From Lachnospiraceae bacterium (GTDB lineage: Bacteria > Bacillota > Clostridia > Lachnospirales > Lachnospiraceae), in NCBI GenBank assembly GCA_017440045.1, contig JAFSIA010000068.1, positions 1 through 64,000 of the forward strand: a stretch of DNA of 64,000 bases, in the 5' to 3' direction. Positions 26,099 through 34,511 of this stretch are shown one piece after another. The first letter of the stretch is position 1; every line of letters begins with the position of its first letter. The notes beneath the pieces were generated by a model. The model was not told the DNA's origin, did no database searches, and saw nothing but the letters and a program-made list of their open reading frames with translations. The translations under genes were made by a program, and so were the position numbers.

Positions 26099-27811
26099 AT
26101 GGCAGGATTTAGAAAGAAAGTGCGTATCGGTGACGCACTTGTTAATGCCGGTCTTATTAAGGTAGAACAGCTTGAAAAAGCGTTAGAATTACAGAAAAGC
26201 AAACCTAAGGGAACACTTATTGGAGAGACTCTTGTAGAGTTAGGTTACGTACAGGAGGATGAAATGGCGAAAGCCCTCCAGGAGCACCTTCAGGTTGAAT
26301 ATATTGATTTGCGTAAGGCGGACATGGATGAGAAGGCTGTTCGTCTTATTGGTGAGCCTGTGGCTAGAAAGTACAAGCTTATTCCTGTGTGCTTTTCAGA
26401 GTCTGATATGAATACACTGAGAGTGGCTATGGCTGATCCACAGGATTTTTATGCTATAGATGATTTGTCTATTATCACTGGTATGCAGATTGAACCACTT
26501 ATCGCTACTACATCTCAGATTAATTCACAGCTTGACCGTTTCTTTGGTAAACAGGCGGCAAATGCCATCGCAGAGCAGTTTAAGAAGGAGCAGGAAGGCT
26601 ACTATGAAGAGGAAGAGGAAGATGCAGGAAGACGTGAGGATGTAGAGAATTCCCCTATCGTAGTATTAGTAAAGAATCTTATAGAGCAGGCTGCCAGACA
26701 GAGAGCCAGTGATATACATATTGAACCTTTTGAAAATTTTGTCAGAGTACGTTACCGTGTAGACGGTGTGCTAAGAGAGATTATTACATATGATAAGGCT
26801 TTGTTCCCTGCTATTATTGCCAGACTTAAGATTATATCTGGTATGGATATTTCGGAGAAGAGAAAGCCACAGGATGGTCGTATCACTATTGATGTAGACC
26901 ATAGAGAGTATGATATCCGTGTTTCTAACCTGCCTACAGTATATGGCGAGAAGGTCGTTATGAGACTTGCGTCAAAGGAAGGCTTCAAGAAGCAGAAGAG
27001 TGAGCTTGGTATGAGACCGGAGGATTTGGAGAAGTTTGACAATATTCTTAAGAATCCAAATGGTATTATCTTAGTTACAGGACCAACAGGTAGTGGTAAG
27101 TCCACAACTCTTTACACAGCCCTAAGTGAGCTCAGTACAGAGGAGGTAAATGTTATCACAGTTGAGGACCCTGTAGAGGCTAACGTAGATGGCGTTAATC
27201 AGGTACAGGTTAATAATAAGGCTGATATGACATTTGCCAGTGCCCTTCGTTCTATTTTGCGACAGGACCCTGATGTTATTATGATTGGTGAGATTCGAGA
27301 TGGCGAGACAGCAGAGATTGCCGTCAGAGCATCTATCACAGGACACCTTGTAGTTAGTACACTTCATACAAACAGTACAGCTGCTACAGTAGGACGTCTT
27401 ATAGATATGGGCGTTGAGCCATACCTTTTAGGAGATTCTCTTGTGGGAATTATCGCTCAGAGACTTGTTAGAAGATTATGTGAGTGTAAGAGAGAGAAGA
27501 AGGCTACAGTAGACGAAAAGAGAATTCTTGGAATACCGGATGATAAGGAGCAGAAAGTATATGTTCCATGTGGATGCCAGCTTTGTAATGGCACAGGCTA
27601 CAGAGGCCGAATCGGTATTTATGAAATAATGACAATCAACCAGAAGATTAGAAATCTTATAGCTCAAAGTGCTACAGCAGACAAGATAAAGGCACAGGCC
27701 GAGGAGGATGGAATGAGTTCTCTTAGGGCATCTGCGGCAAAATATGTTTGCGAGGGTATCACATCTATGGCAGAACTATTAAAGGTTACATACAACGCGG
27801 ACGAGGAGTAA
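26099..27811 (+). CDS. pilB: Type IV pilus assembly ATPase PilB
   Basis: This 570-residue GspE/PilB ATPase powers pilin polymerisation. The N-terminus (about 8-70) is MshEN-like: RIGDALVNAGLIKVEQLEKA ending in LELQ fits the 24-residue motif starting R(L/I)G with the late Gln, and LIGETLVELGYVQEDEMAKA is a second, less perfect motif lacking the leading Arg. MshEN domains bind c-di-GMP. The C-terminal ATPase has Walker A GPTGSGKST near 328, the Asp box VITVEDPVE, Walker B IMIGEIRDGETAE and the His box TLHTNST. A tetracysteine zinc site (CECKR and CGCQLCNG) is typical of PilB. AGGGGGAAGAG precedes the ATG. It is the first gene of an operon of at least 12 genes. Confidence 0.95.
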   Translation: MAGFRKKVRIGDALVNAGLIKVEQLEKALELQKSKPKGTLIGETLVELGYVQEDEMAKALQEHLQVEYIDLRKADMDEKAVRLIGEPVARKYKLIPVCFSESDMNTLRVAMADPQDFYAIDDLSIITGMQIEPLIATTSQINSQLDRFFGKQAANAIAEQFKKEQEGYYEEEEEDAGRREDVENSPIVVLVKNLIEQAARQRASDIHIEPFENFVRVRYRVDGVLREIITYDKALFPAIIARLKIISGMDISEKRKPQDGRITIDVDHREYDIRVSNLPTVYGEKVVMRLASKEGFKKQKSELGMRPEDLEKFDNILKNPNGIILVTGPTGSGKSTTLYTALSELSTEEVNVITVEDPVEANVDGVNQVQVNNKADMTFASALRSILRQDPDVIMIGEIRDGETAEIAVRASITGHLVVSTLHTNSTAATVGRLIDMGVEPYLLGDSLVGIIAQRLVRRLCECKREKKATVDEKRILGIPDDKEQKVYVPCGCQLCNGTGYRGRIGIYEIMTINQKIRNLIAQSATADKIKAQAEEDGMSSLRASAAKYVCEGITSMAELLKVTYNADEE

Positions 27812-27820
27812 AAGGGATAA

Positions 27821-28885
27821 ATGGTTACTATTGAAGAACTTTTGAAAATTGCAAAAGAGCAGGAAGCATCTGATGTACATATTACTGTTGGTGTTCCGCC
27901 AAAGATGCGTGTCAACGGAAAGCTTGTGGATATGAATTATCCAAGACTTCAGCCAAATGATACAAGTGCTATCATAAGTCAGATTCTTACTCCTAGACAG
28001 ACTGATATCTTAGAGGACAAGGGTGAGGTGGATTTCTCATTTTCTATTCCACAGGTTGGCAGATACCGTGTTAATGTGTATAAGCAGAGAGGCTCTATGT
28101 CAGCAGCTATCCGACTTGTAGGAACACATATACCTAAGCCGGATGACCTTGGTATTCCACCATCAGTTGTAAATCTTTACAAGAAAAAGAGGGGTCTGGT
28201 ACTGGTTACAGGACCAACAGGTAGCGGTAAATCTACTACATTGGCTTCTCTTATAGATCAGATAAATGAGAGAACTGAGAATCACGTTATAACTCTCGAG
28301 GACCCTATAGAGTATCTTCACACACATAAGAAATCTATGGTAAATCAAAGAGAGATTGGTTTGGATAGTTTCTCTTACGGAAGCGCTCTTAGAGCGGCGT
28401 TGAGAGAGGACCCTGATGTAATCCTTGTAGGAGAGATGAGAGATTTGGAGACCATCGCTACAGCTATTACAGCGGCAGAGACAGGACACCTTGTTCTTTC
28501 TACACTCCATACTATCGGAGCAGCAGCTACTATTGATAGAATTATTGATGTATTTCCACCACACCAGCAGGAGCAGATAAGAGTGCAGCTGGCTATGGTT
28601 CTTGAGTGTGTAGTTTCTCAGCAGCTTATTGCCAGAGATAAGGTAAAGGGAAGAGTGGCAGCCTTTGAGGTTATGCACAACAATGTTGCCATAAAGAATC
28701 TTATCAGAGAGGGAAAGACATTCCAGATAACATCTATGATACAGACTAACAAGAAGCTGGGAATGCAAACTATGGATGATGCACTTTATGATTTGTATAT
28801 GTCAGGTCAGATTAGTGCAGAGTCAGCACTTAATTACGCACAGGATTCACAGAATATGGAGCGTAAGTTGAGCCTGGATTTCTAG
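27821..28885 (+). CDS. pilT: Type IV pilus retraction ATPase PilT
   Basis: The 354-residue hexameric ATPase depolymerises pili for retraction and twitching. Walker A is GPTGSGKST near residue 131, the Asp box is HVITLEDPIEYLH, Walker B is ILVGEMRDLETI (normally GExRD) and the His box is TLHTIGAAATIDRIID. The C-terminus has the PilT-specific IKNLIREGKTFQITSMIQT segment, the AIRNLIRE-type retraction signature. It lacks the PilB zinc site and MshEN domain. It starts 10 nt after pilB. Its presence predicts retractile pili. Confidence 0.95.
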   Translation: MVTIEELLKIAKEQEASDVHITVGVPPKMRVNGKLVDMNYPRLQPNDTSAIISQILTPRQTDILEDKGEVDFSFSIPQVGRYRVNVYKQRGSMSAAIRLVGTHIPKPDDLGIPPSVVNLYKKKRGLVLVTGPTGSGKSTTLASLIDQINERTENHVITLEDPIEYLHTHKKSMVNQREIGLDSFSYGSALRAALREDPDVILVGEMRDLETIATAITAAETGHLVLSTLHTIGAAATIDRIIDVFPPHQQEQIRVQLAMVLECVVSQQLIARDKVKGRVAAFEVMHNNVAIKNLIREGKTFQITSMIQTNKKLGMQTMDDALYDLYMSGQISAESALNYAQDSQNMERKLSLDF

Positions 28886-28898
28886 GGAAGGGGTACAT

Positions 28899-30122
28899 AT
28901 GGCAGAGTATACATATCAGGTTATAGATAAAACCGGTAAAACGAAAAAAGGTAATATAGAGGCAGATACATTAGAAAAGGCAAAGAGCTTATTAAAAAGT
29001 GAAGGCAACACAATCCTAAAGATTGAGGAAGCATCTTTACTTAATAAAGAGATTACCTTTGGAGGTATGGGCAAAGGCAAAAAGGTAAAGGCAAGAGATT
29101 TGGCTGTATTTTGTAAGCAGTTCAACTCAATCCTTCACGCAGGTATAAGCATCATAACAGCTCTCGATATGCTAAGCACACAGACAAACAATAAGCGTCA
29201 TCAGGAATCACTTAAAAATGTTAAGGATAGCGTACAGAAGGGTGAAACCTTATCAAATGCCATGAAGAAGGAAGGACCAAGAGTTTTCCCTGGTATCCTT
29301 ATTAATATGATAGAGGCAGGAGAGGCTTCAGGTAGCTTAGAGGTAGCTTTAGAGAGAATGAGTATCCACTTTGACAAGGATACAAAGCTTAAGGGCATGG
29401 TAAAGAAGGCTATGATGTATCCGATTGTACTTCTTTGCGTTACAGCTATTATCGTAGTCATAATGCTTACCAAGGTACTTCCAAGCTTTGCTGATACATT
29501 CGCAGATATGGGTTCAGAATTGCCGGCATATACACAGTTTGTCATGGGACTCAGTGATTCGCTTATAGAGACCTGGTACCTATGGGTCGGTGGTATTACG
29601 TTTTTGGTAGTATCCTATAAGCTATATGCTAAGTCAGAGAGCGGCTCGAGAGTGTTGGCTAGGTTAAAGCTTAAGATACCAGTGTTTGGAGATTTGACAG
29701 TCAAGACAGAGTCGGCAAGATTTGCCAGAACACTTTCAACACTTTTGGCAGCAGGTATGCCACTTATAGAAGCTATAGAGATAACAGGTAAAACATTAGA
29801 TAACATCCTATATAAGGATGCCTTAAAGGATGCAGTAAAGCAGGTACAGAGAGGTATAGCACTGTCGGTACCACTTAAAAACAGTGGACTGTTCCCACCA
29901 CTGGTACTTCACATGTTAGCAATAGGTGAGGAAGCCGGAGATGTGGAAGGCATGTTAGTAAACGTAGCAGACTACTACGACGAGGAAGTACAGCTGACAA
30001 CAGAGACAGCAACCTCACTTATGGAGCCACTTATCATCGTAGTAATGGCGGTAGTAGTAGTGGCAATTATCGCAGCAATCTACGCACCAATCCTCGACAT
30101 GTACTCACTAGCTGAGGGCTAG
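28899..30122 (+). CDS. pilC: Type IV pilus inner-membrane platform protein PilC
   Basis: This 407-residue GspF/PilC protein has two homologous cytoplasmic helical domains (about 65-190 and 270-390) and three membrane helices (about 170-195, 222-240 and 375-400). FCKQFNSILHAGISIITALD and FARTLSTLLAAGMPLIEAIE are the paired GspF signatures, and MIEAGEASGSLEVALERM and MLAIGEEAGDVEGMLVNVAD are the second set. It transmits PilB and PilT ATPase movement to the pilin subunits. GGGAAGGGG lies upstream, 13 nt after pilT. Confidence 0.95.
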   Translation: MAEYTYQVIDKTGKTKKGNIEADTLEKAKSLLKSEGNTILKIEEASLLNKEITFGGMGKGKKVKARDLAVFCKQFNSILHAGISIITALDMLSTQTNNKRHQESLKNVKDSVQKGETLSNAMKKEGPRVFPGILINMIEAGEASGSLEVALERMSIHFDKDTKLKGMVKKAMMYPIVLLCVTAIIVVIMLTKVLPSFADTFADMGSELPAYTQFVMGLSDSLIETWYLWVGGITFLVVSYKLYAKSESGSRVLARLKLKIPVFGDLTVKTESARFARTLSTLLAAGMPLIEAIEITGKTLDNILYKDALKDAVKQVQRGIALSVPLKNSGLFPPLVLHMLAIGEEAGDVEGMLVNVADYYDEEVQLTTETATSLMEPLIIVVMAVVVVAIIAAIYAPILDMYSLAEG

Positions 30123-30135
30123 ACCGAAGCGTGGC

Positions 30136-30206
30136 CGAAGTTTGCGAAGCAAACTTCGCTGATGAACAATCACGTTAATAACGCCGATTCACCCGACATC
30201 GGCGTT
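30136..30206 (+). other. Twin hairpins between pilC and the major pilin gene
   Basis: The first hairpin is CGAAGTTTGC (30136-30145), loop GAA, GCAAACTTCG (30149-30158). The second is AACGCCGAT (30180-30188), a 9-nt loop and ATCGGCGTT (30198-30206). A mini-hairpin GGC-GAAA-GCC follows at 30209. None has a U-run, so they look like RNA processing or stability elements more than terminators. They could give the pilin mRNA a protected 5' end and higher yield. Confidence 0.7.
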
Positions 30207-30250
30207 TAGGCGAAAGCCAAATATATAAAAATACAATGGAGGACTTTTTT

Positions 30251-30811
30251 ATGAAGGATTTAAGAGAAATGAAGAAGAATAACAAAGGTTTCTCTCTCGT
30301 AGAGTTAATTGTTGTTATCGCAATCATGGTAGTACTTATCGCAGTACTTGGTTCAGCTATCTTAGGATATGTTGAGGAAGCAAACTACTCAAAGGACGTT
30401 CAGGCACTTGACGCTGTAGATACAGCTATGGGATTACTTGTAATGGATCAGGATGCTAACTTTGATGTTGCTAGATTAACAGCTTCAGAAACTGATGGAT
30501 GTACATTAGCTGAGTTAATGGCTGTTGATGGAAATGATATTCTTTTAACAACAATGTCAGAAATATTAACAAATGCTAATGATACAAATATTACAAATGG
30601 TGTATATACATTTGATGCATCATCAGAAGCGTTTGAAGGTCTTACAACAGCGGACATTCAGGTTGCTGTAGGTGATAATAATGTTATTTCTATTATTGCG
30701 CCAGTAGCAGAAAATGAAGCAGATGATTTTAATCCATATATTTCAGGAAGACTTTATGATACTGATGCTATGAGAACATCATTTGGTACATTTACAGTTG
30801 AGACTGAGTAA
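30251..30811 (+). CDS. pilA: Major type IV pilin (PilA-like)
   Basis: The 186-residue prepilin has leader MKDLREMKKNNKG cut before FSLVELIVVIAIMVVLIAVL. It has Phe at +1 and Glu at +5 of the mature protein, followed by the hydrophobic N-terminal helix. The globular part is acidic and rich in Thr/Asp, without a clear Cys pair. An earlier ATG at 30236 overlaps GGAGGAC, which is the ribosome binding site for the ATG at 30251, so the latter is the start. Its position after pilC, its own leader with two hairpins and strong pilin identity make it the best major pilin candidate; minor status cannot be excluded. Confidence 0.88.
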   Translation: MKDLREMKKNNKGFSLVELIVVIAIMVVLIAVLGSAILGYVEEANYSKDVQALDAVDTAMGLLVMDQDANFDVARLTASETDGCTLAELMAVDGNDILLTTMSEILTNANDTNITNGVYTFDASSEAFEGLTTADIQVAVGDNNVISIIAPVAENEADDFNPYISGRLYDTDAMRTSFGTFTVETE

Positions 30812-30836
30812 TTGGATTTTTTAAAGGAATAGAAAT

Positions 30837-31610
30837 ATGCTAGGTGAGTTAAATCTGTTTACAACATTAATATATATGGTGATATTCCTCTATGGTCTTG
30901 TCATCGGAAGTTTTTTAAACGTTTGTATATACAGGATACCGAAAAAAGAGAATATTGCAACAGAGCGCTCACACTGCATGAGTTGTGGGACACAGCTGAA
31001 GTGGTACGACCTTGTACCGCTTTTCAGCTGGCTGTTCCTCAAAGGTAAATGCAGATACTGCAAGGCGAAGATTTCTATACAATATCCATTGGTAGAGCTT
31101 ATCAATGGTGTCGGGTATGTATGGATAATTGCTGTGAACGGCTTTAACTACGTAAGCATATTGTATTGTTTATGTGTGTCAGCATTGTTGGTACTTAGTG
31201 TTATAGACTGGAGAACATTTGAGATACCGGTAGCATTTAACTGGTACATATTTGGTCTCGGAGTCGTTAGATGTATAGTTGATTTTGAGAATATTTTCAC
31301 ATATCTTATTGGATTGGTAGCAGTCAGCGGATTCCTTTTTATCTGTTTCCTTGTGACAAGGGGAAGAGGTATAGGTGGAGGCGACATAAAGCTTATGGCG
31401 GCTGCAGGCTTACTACTGGGATGGCAGAATATTTTAGTGGCATTTTTAGTAGGCTGTATTCTCGGCTCTATTATACATATTATTTTAATGATTGCATTTA
31501 AGAAGGACAGAGTGTTGGCCCTTGGCCCATATCTGTCATTAGGTATTTTTATAGCTATGCTTTGGGGCTATGATATTTTGAACTGGTATATAGGTTTGAT
31601 TATCGGCTAA
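30837..31610 (+). CDS. pilD: Prepilin leader peptidase / N-methyltransferase PilD
   Basis: This 257-residue polytopic aspartic peptidase cleaves prepilin leaders at the cytoplasmic face and methylates the new N-terminus. The zinc-binding tetracysteine is present (CMSCG and CRYCKAK), as in bifunctional enzymes. The catalytic Asp residues are in VIDWRTFEIP and in GIGGGDIKLMAAAGL. About seven or eight membrane helices are visible. AAAGGAATAG lies before the ATG, 25 nt after the pilin gene. Confidence 0.95.
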   Translation: MLGELNLFTTLIYMVIFLYGLVIGSFLNVCIYRIPKKENIATERSHCMSCGTQLKWYDLVPLFSWLFLKGKCRYCKAKISIQYPLVELINGVGYVWIIAVNGFNYVSILYCLCVSALLVLSVIDWRTFEIPVAFNWYIFGLGVVRCIVDFENIFTYLIGLVAVSGFLFICFLVTRGRGIGGGDIKLMAAAGLLLGWQNILVAFLVGCILGSIIHIILMIAFKKDRVLALGPYLSLGIFIAMLWGYDILNWYIGLIIG

Positions 31611-31628
31611 AAATCAAGCATTACGATG

Positions 31629-31684
31629 ATTTGTGATGTTTGTTTAGCGCAGAAGCATTTCTGCTTTAAGCAGACAACACAAAT
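31629..31684 (+). other. Hairpin leader before the pilM-pilN fusion gene
   Basis: ATTTGTG (31629-31635) pairs with CACAAAT (31678-31684), enclosing a perfect GCAGAA-GCAT-TTCTGC hairpin (31649-31664). There is no U-run. The structure sits in the 111-nt gap between pilD and the next start and may affect mRNA processing or translation. Confidence 0.5.
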
Positions 31685-31721
31685 CGAGGAATTTGGGATT
31701 AACTTAAGGAGGAAACTTTTA

Positions 31722-33329
31722 ATGGCATCGATAATTACAGCCACAATGGGTCAACAGAAAATAGAAATCTGTGAGATGACCTATTCGGCAAAGGGGCAAA
31801 CTATCCAAAAGGCGTTTTCGGTAGCTGTGCCGGATGGATATATAGATGACGGAAGACTTACAGATGTGGAAGGACTTGCGACAGTCTTAAAGGAAGCATT
31901 TGCTGCTGAAGGAGTTGTAGCAAAGGAAATTACATATATTATAAAGTCTTCAAAAATTGCCTACAAGGAGGTTTACACACCTGTTCTTAAGATGGCAAAG
32001 CTAAAGGATATGATAAAGGCAAATGCCTCAGATTATTTCCCTGTAAACATAGAGGAGTATATTATCACTCAGAAGATTGTCTCTCAGGTGGAGACAGCAG
32101 AGGGTGAAAAGCAGCTTCGTGTAGGTGTATATGCAGCTGCTAAGGAAATGATAGAGAGCTACTATGAGCTGGCCAAGTCATTAGGTCTTACAGTGAAGAA
32201 CTTAGAGAGCTACAGTAATGCTACAGTATCATTACTTGGTAAGCAGATTGGACCAGAGGTTTCAGTAGTTATACAGGTGGATGATGATTCATCTACAGTT
32301 AATGTGTTTAGAAATAATGTGTTAGAGCTTCAAAGAAGTGTACCATATGGTAAGAATGTTGTTATTCAGGCAGTTATGGAGGAGAAGGATTTAAGTGAAG
32401 AAGAGGCAGAGAAGCTTATCGCCACAGAGAGACTTATCCATAACAGCTTTGATGGAGATGAGGTGACAGAGTCACTTAGATATCTTATAAACAGCATTGT
32501 GAGAGTGGTTGACTACTATACATCAAGAAATAATCAGAATGCGGTAGAAAAGGCATACCTTACAGGAGTGTCTGTCGATATGCTTGGTCTTGAAAACTTA
32601 TTTGCCAATGAGTTTGAGTTTAGCGTAATGCAGATTATGGAGTTTAATGAGGTGACTATAGCTCCAAATCTTGTGTTGGAACCAAAGATGGTTTCTCTAT
32701 ACATAGCAAACGTTGGTGCTGTCATTGACCCGATAAACTTTATGCCTGAGAGCGTGGAGAAGGAGGGCAAGAAGGATAAGTCCATTAAATATCTTTTACT
32801 TGGCTTGGCAGCTTCAGTTGTAGCAGGTGGAATTTTAATACTTCTTCCATTTTTAGAGGGACTTTCATTGCAGTCTGATATTGAGGATATGGAAGAAAAG
32901 ATTCAGTCTGTAAAAGGCATCGAGATAGTAGTAAGGGATTACTATGATTCTAAGGATAAGCTTAGAGATGTAGAAAACTTTGTGGCTCTCACATCAAATG
33001 CAAATGATTATCTTCACGATTTCATTTTAGCCTTAGAGAAGGGCATGCCAAGTGACGTTTCTATTAAGAGTATGTCAGTAAATAATGGTAACGTGACTAT
33101 CTCTGCAGTGACAAGTACTAAGCAGTCTATTGCTAAGTTTATAACACAGTTAAATGATATGCCGGGTGTAGGTGGAGTGTTCGTATCAAGCTCTTCTGAG
33201 TCAAAGGATGAGTATGGTGTGGTTACATCTGCATTTAACATTGTGTGTGTATTTAACTCAGGTATTGAGTATTATGTAAATCCGGAGCTTTCTACAGAGG
33301 AAGAGTCCGGTGAAGGGGAGGAGGAGTAA
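31722..33329 (+). CDS. PilM-PilN fusion protein of the pilus alignment complex
   Basis: This 535-residue protein joins two usually separate subunits. Residues 1-355 resemble PilM, the actin-like cytoplasmic ATPase that docks on the pilus motor (SKIAYKEVYTPVLK, DYFPVNIEEYI, VVIQVDDDSSTVNVFRNN). A membrane helix (about 353-375, LLLGLAASVVAGGILILLPF) is followed by a coiled coil and a PilN-like extracytoplasmic ferredoxin-fold domain (MPSDVSIKSMSVNNGNVTIS). The frame opens at 31626, but AAGGAGGAAACTTTTA before the ATG at 31722 fixes the start. In most species PilM binds the short cytoplasmic tail of PilN; here the link is covalent. PilO follows 1 nt after the stop. Confidence 0.85.
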   Translation: MASIITATMGQQKIEICEMTYSAKGQTIQKAFSVAVPDGYIDDGRLTDVEGLATVLKEAFAAEGVVAKEITYIIKSSKIAYKEVYTPVLKMAKLKDMIKANASDYFPVNIEEYIITQKIVSQVETAEGEKQLRVGVYAAAKEMIESYYELAKSLGLTVKNLESYSNATVSLLGKQIGPEVSVVIQVDDDSSTVNVFRNNVLELQRSVPYGKNVVIQAVMEEKDLSEEEAEKLIATERLIHNSFDGDEVTESLRYLINSIVRVVDYYTSRNNQNAVEKAYLTGVSVDMLGLENLFANEFEFSVMQIMEFNEVTIAPNLVLEPKMVSLYIANVGAVIDPINFMPESVEKEGKKDKSIKYLLLGLAASVVAGGILILLPFLEGLSLQSDIEDMEEKIQSVKGIEIVVRDYYDSKDKLRDVENFVALTSNANDYLHDFILALEKGMPSDVSIKSMSVNNGNVTISAVTSTKQSIAKFITQLNDMPGVGGVFVSSSSESKDEYGVVTSAFNIVCVFNSGIEYYVNPELSTEEESGEGEEE

Positions 33330-33330
33330 T

Positions 33331-34473
33331 ATGACACTTAAAGTATCAGATAGAGATAAAAAGCTTTTACTGGTTCTTTTAATCGTTATTGTGATTGCAG
33401 GGTCAGTTAAACTCTTCGACATCCTGTCAACAAATAATCAGGACTACAATTCAGAGCTTAGAACTTTAAAGAATAAATATACATCTTTAAATGTTATGAA
33501 TATGAACAGAGAGAATTATCTTCTCGACACAGAGGTAAGCTTAACAGTCAGAGATGCACTTCTTGCTGGCTACAATACAAACATTACACAGGAGCAGGTA
33601 CTTATTTTCCTCGGTATGGTTGAAAAGAATACTGGTGTATGGTTAAAGCAGATGAGCTTCACAAATGTCGATAGTATGTATACATTTGGTACAGTTACAT
33701 CATCAAATCCGGATACATCAGGAGAGAAGGTTTACTCTAGTGATTACAAGGGTATAAGCACGCAGCTTTCACTTTCTTATGAGTGTTTATATGAGGATTT
33801 CAAAAAGGTGCTCACATATCTTGAAGAGTTTGGTAAGAAGGTAACTGTAAATAATGTATCATTCTCATATAGTGAGTCTACTGATATTGTATCAGGAACA
33901 ATGCAGGTTACACTGTATGCTATTACAGGAAGTGACCGTCCAGTTGAGGATGTATTTATAAAGGATGTGCCAGTAGGTACAGACAATATTTTTTCATCAG
34001 ACACATTTAAGACAATCACATCTGATAGCACATACAGAGATAAGATTATTACAGATTACGACCTTTTCCTTATAATGAATCAGGTTGGCTCTGATATGGA
34101 TACAGTGGCTGTTGGACAGGCTGGAGACCCATCAAATGAGACAGTTGTCACATCAGACACAGAAGGTGTTGAGAATATTACAATTGAGGTATCTGGAGAA
34201 GCCGGAAGCTACAAGGTAAAGTATAAGGTTGGCAGCAGCGCGTACCCAGCGGATAATTACAATGCAGGTGCACCATTAGTTTGCGGTGATACACTTGACC
34301 TGCTTATGATAAGCAAGCCAAGAATGGGTGACAAGGATAACTCACTTGCAAATGTAACTATAGTAAACAATTCTGATTTGCCTCTCAATGTGGCAGTCAT
34401 AAATGATGATATAGAGAATCCAAGAATCAAAATTGAGAAGACAGAAGGAGTAGTACTGTTCTTCACAGAGTAA
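33331..34473 (+). CDS. PilO-like pilus alignment protein
   Basis: The 380-residue protein has a short cytoplasmic start (MTLKVSDRDKK), one membrane helix (LLLVLLIVIVIAGSVKLFDIL), a coiled coil and a long outer part. The first outer region (about 75-205) resembles the PilO/GspM ferredoxin-like fold (LEEFGKKVTVNNVSFSYSE). A C-terminal part of about 150 residues has no clear match. GGGGAGGAGGAG supports the ATG at 33331; the upstream start at 33310 overlaps the previous gene without its own site. It should dimerise with the PilN-like half of the preceding protein. Confidence 0.78.
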   Translation: MTLKVSDRDKKLLLVLLIVIVIAGSVKLFDILSTNNQDYNSELRTLKNKYTSLNVMNMNRENYLLDTEVSLTVRDALLAGYNTNITQEQVLIFLGMVEKNTGVWLKQMSFTNVDSMYTFGTVTSSNPDTSGEKVYSSDYKGISTQLSLSYECLYEDFKKVLTYLEEFGKKVTVNNVSFSYSESTDIVSGTMQVTLYAITGSDRPVEDVFIKDVPVGTDNIFSSDTFKTITSDSTYRDKIITDYDLFLIMNQVGSDMDTVAVGQAGDPSNETVVTSDTEGVENITIEVSGEAGSYKVKYKVGSSAYPADNYNAGAPLVCGDTLDLLMISKPRMGDKDNSLANVTIVNNSDLPLNVAVINDDIENPRIKIEKTEGVVLFFTE

Positions 34474-34511
34474 TAAAGAAAATAATCAAAGGAAACGGAG
34501 GTGATTTGGCT

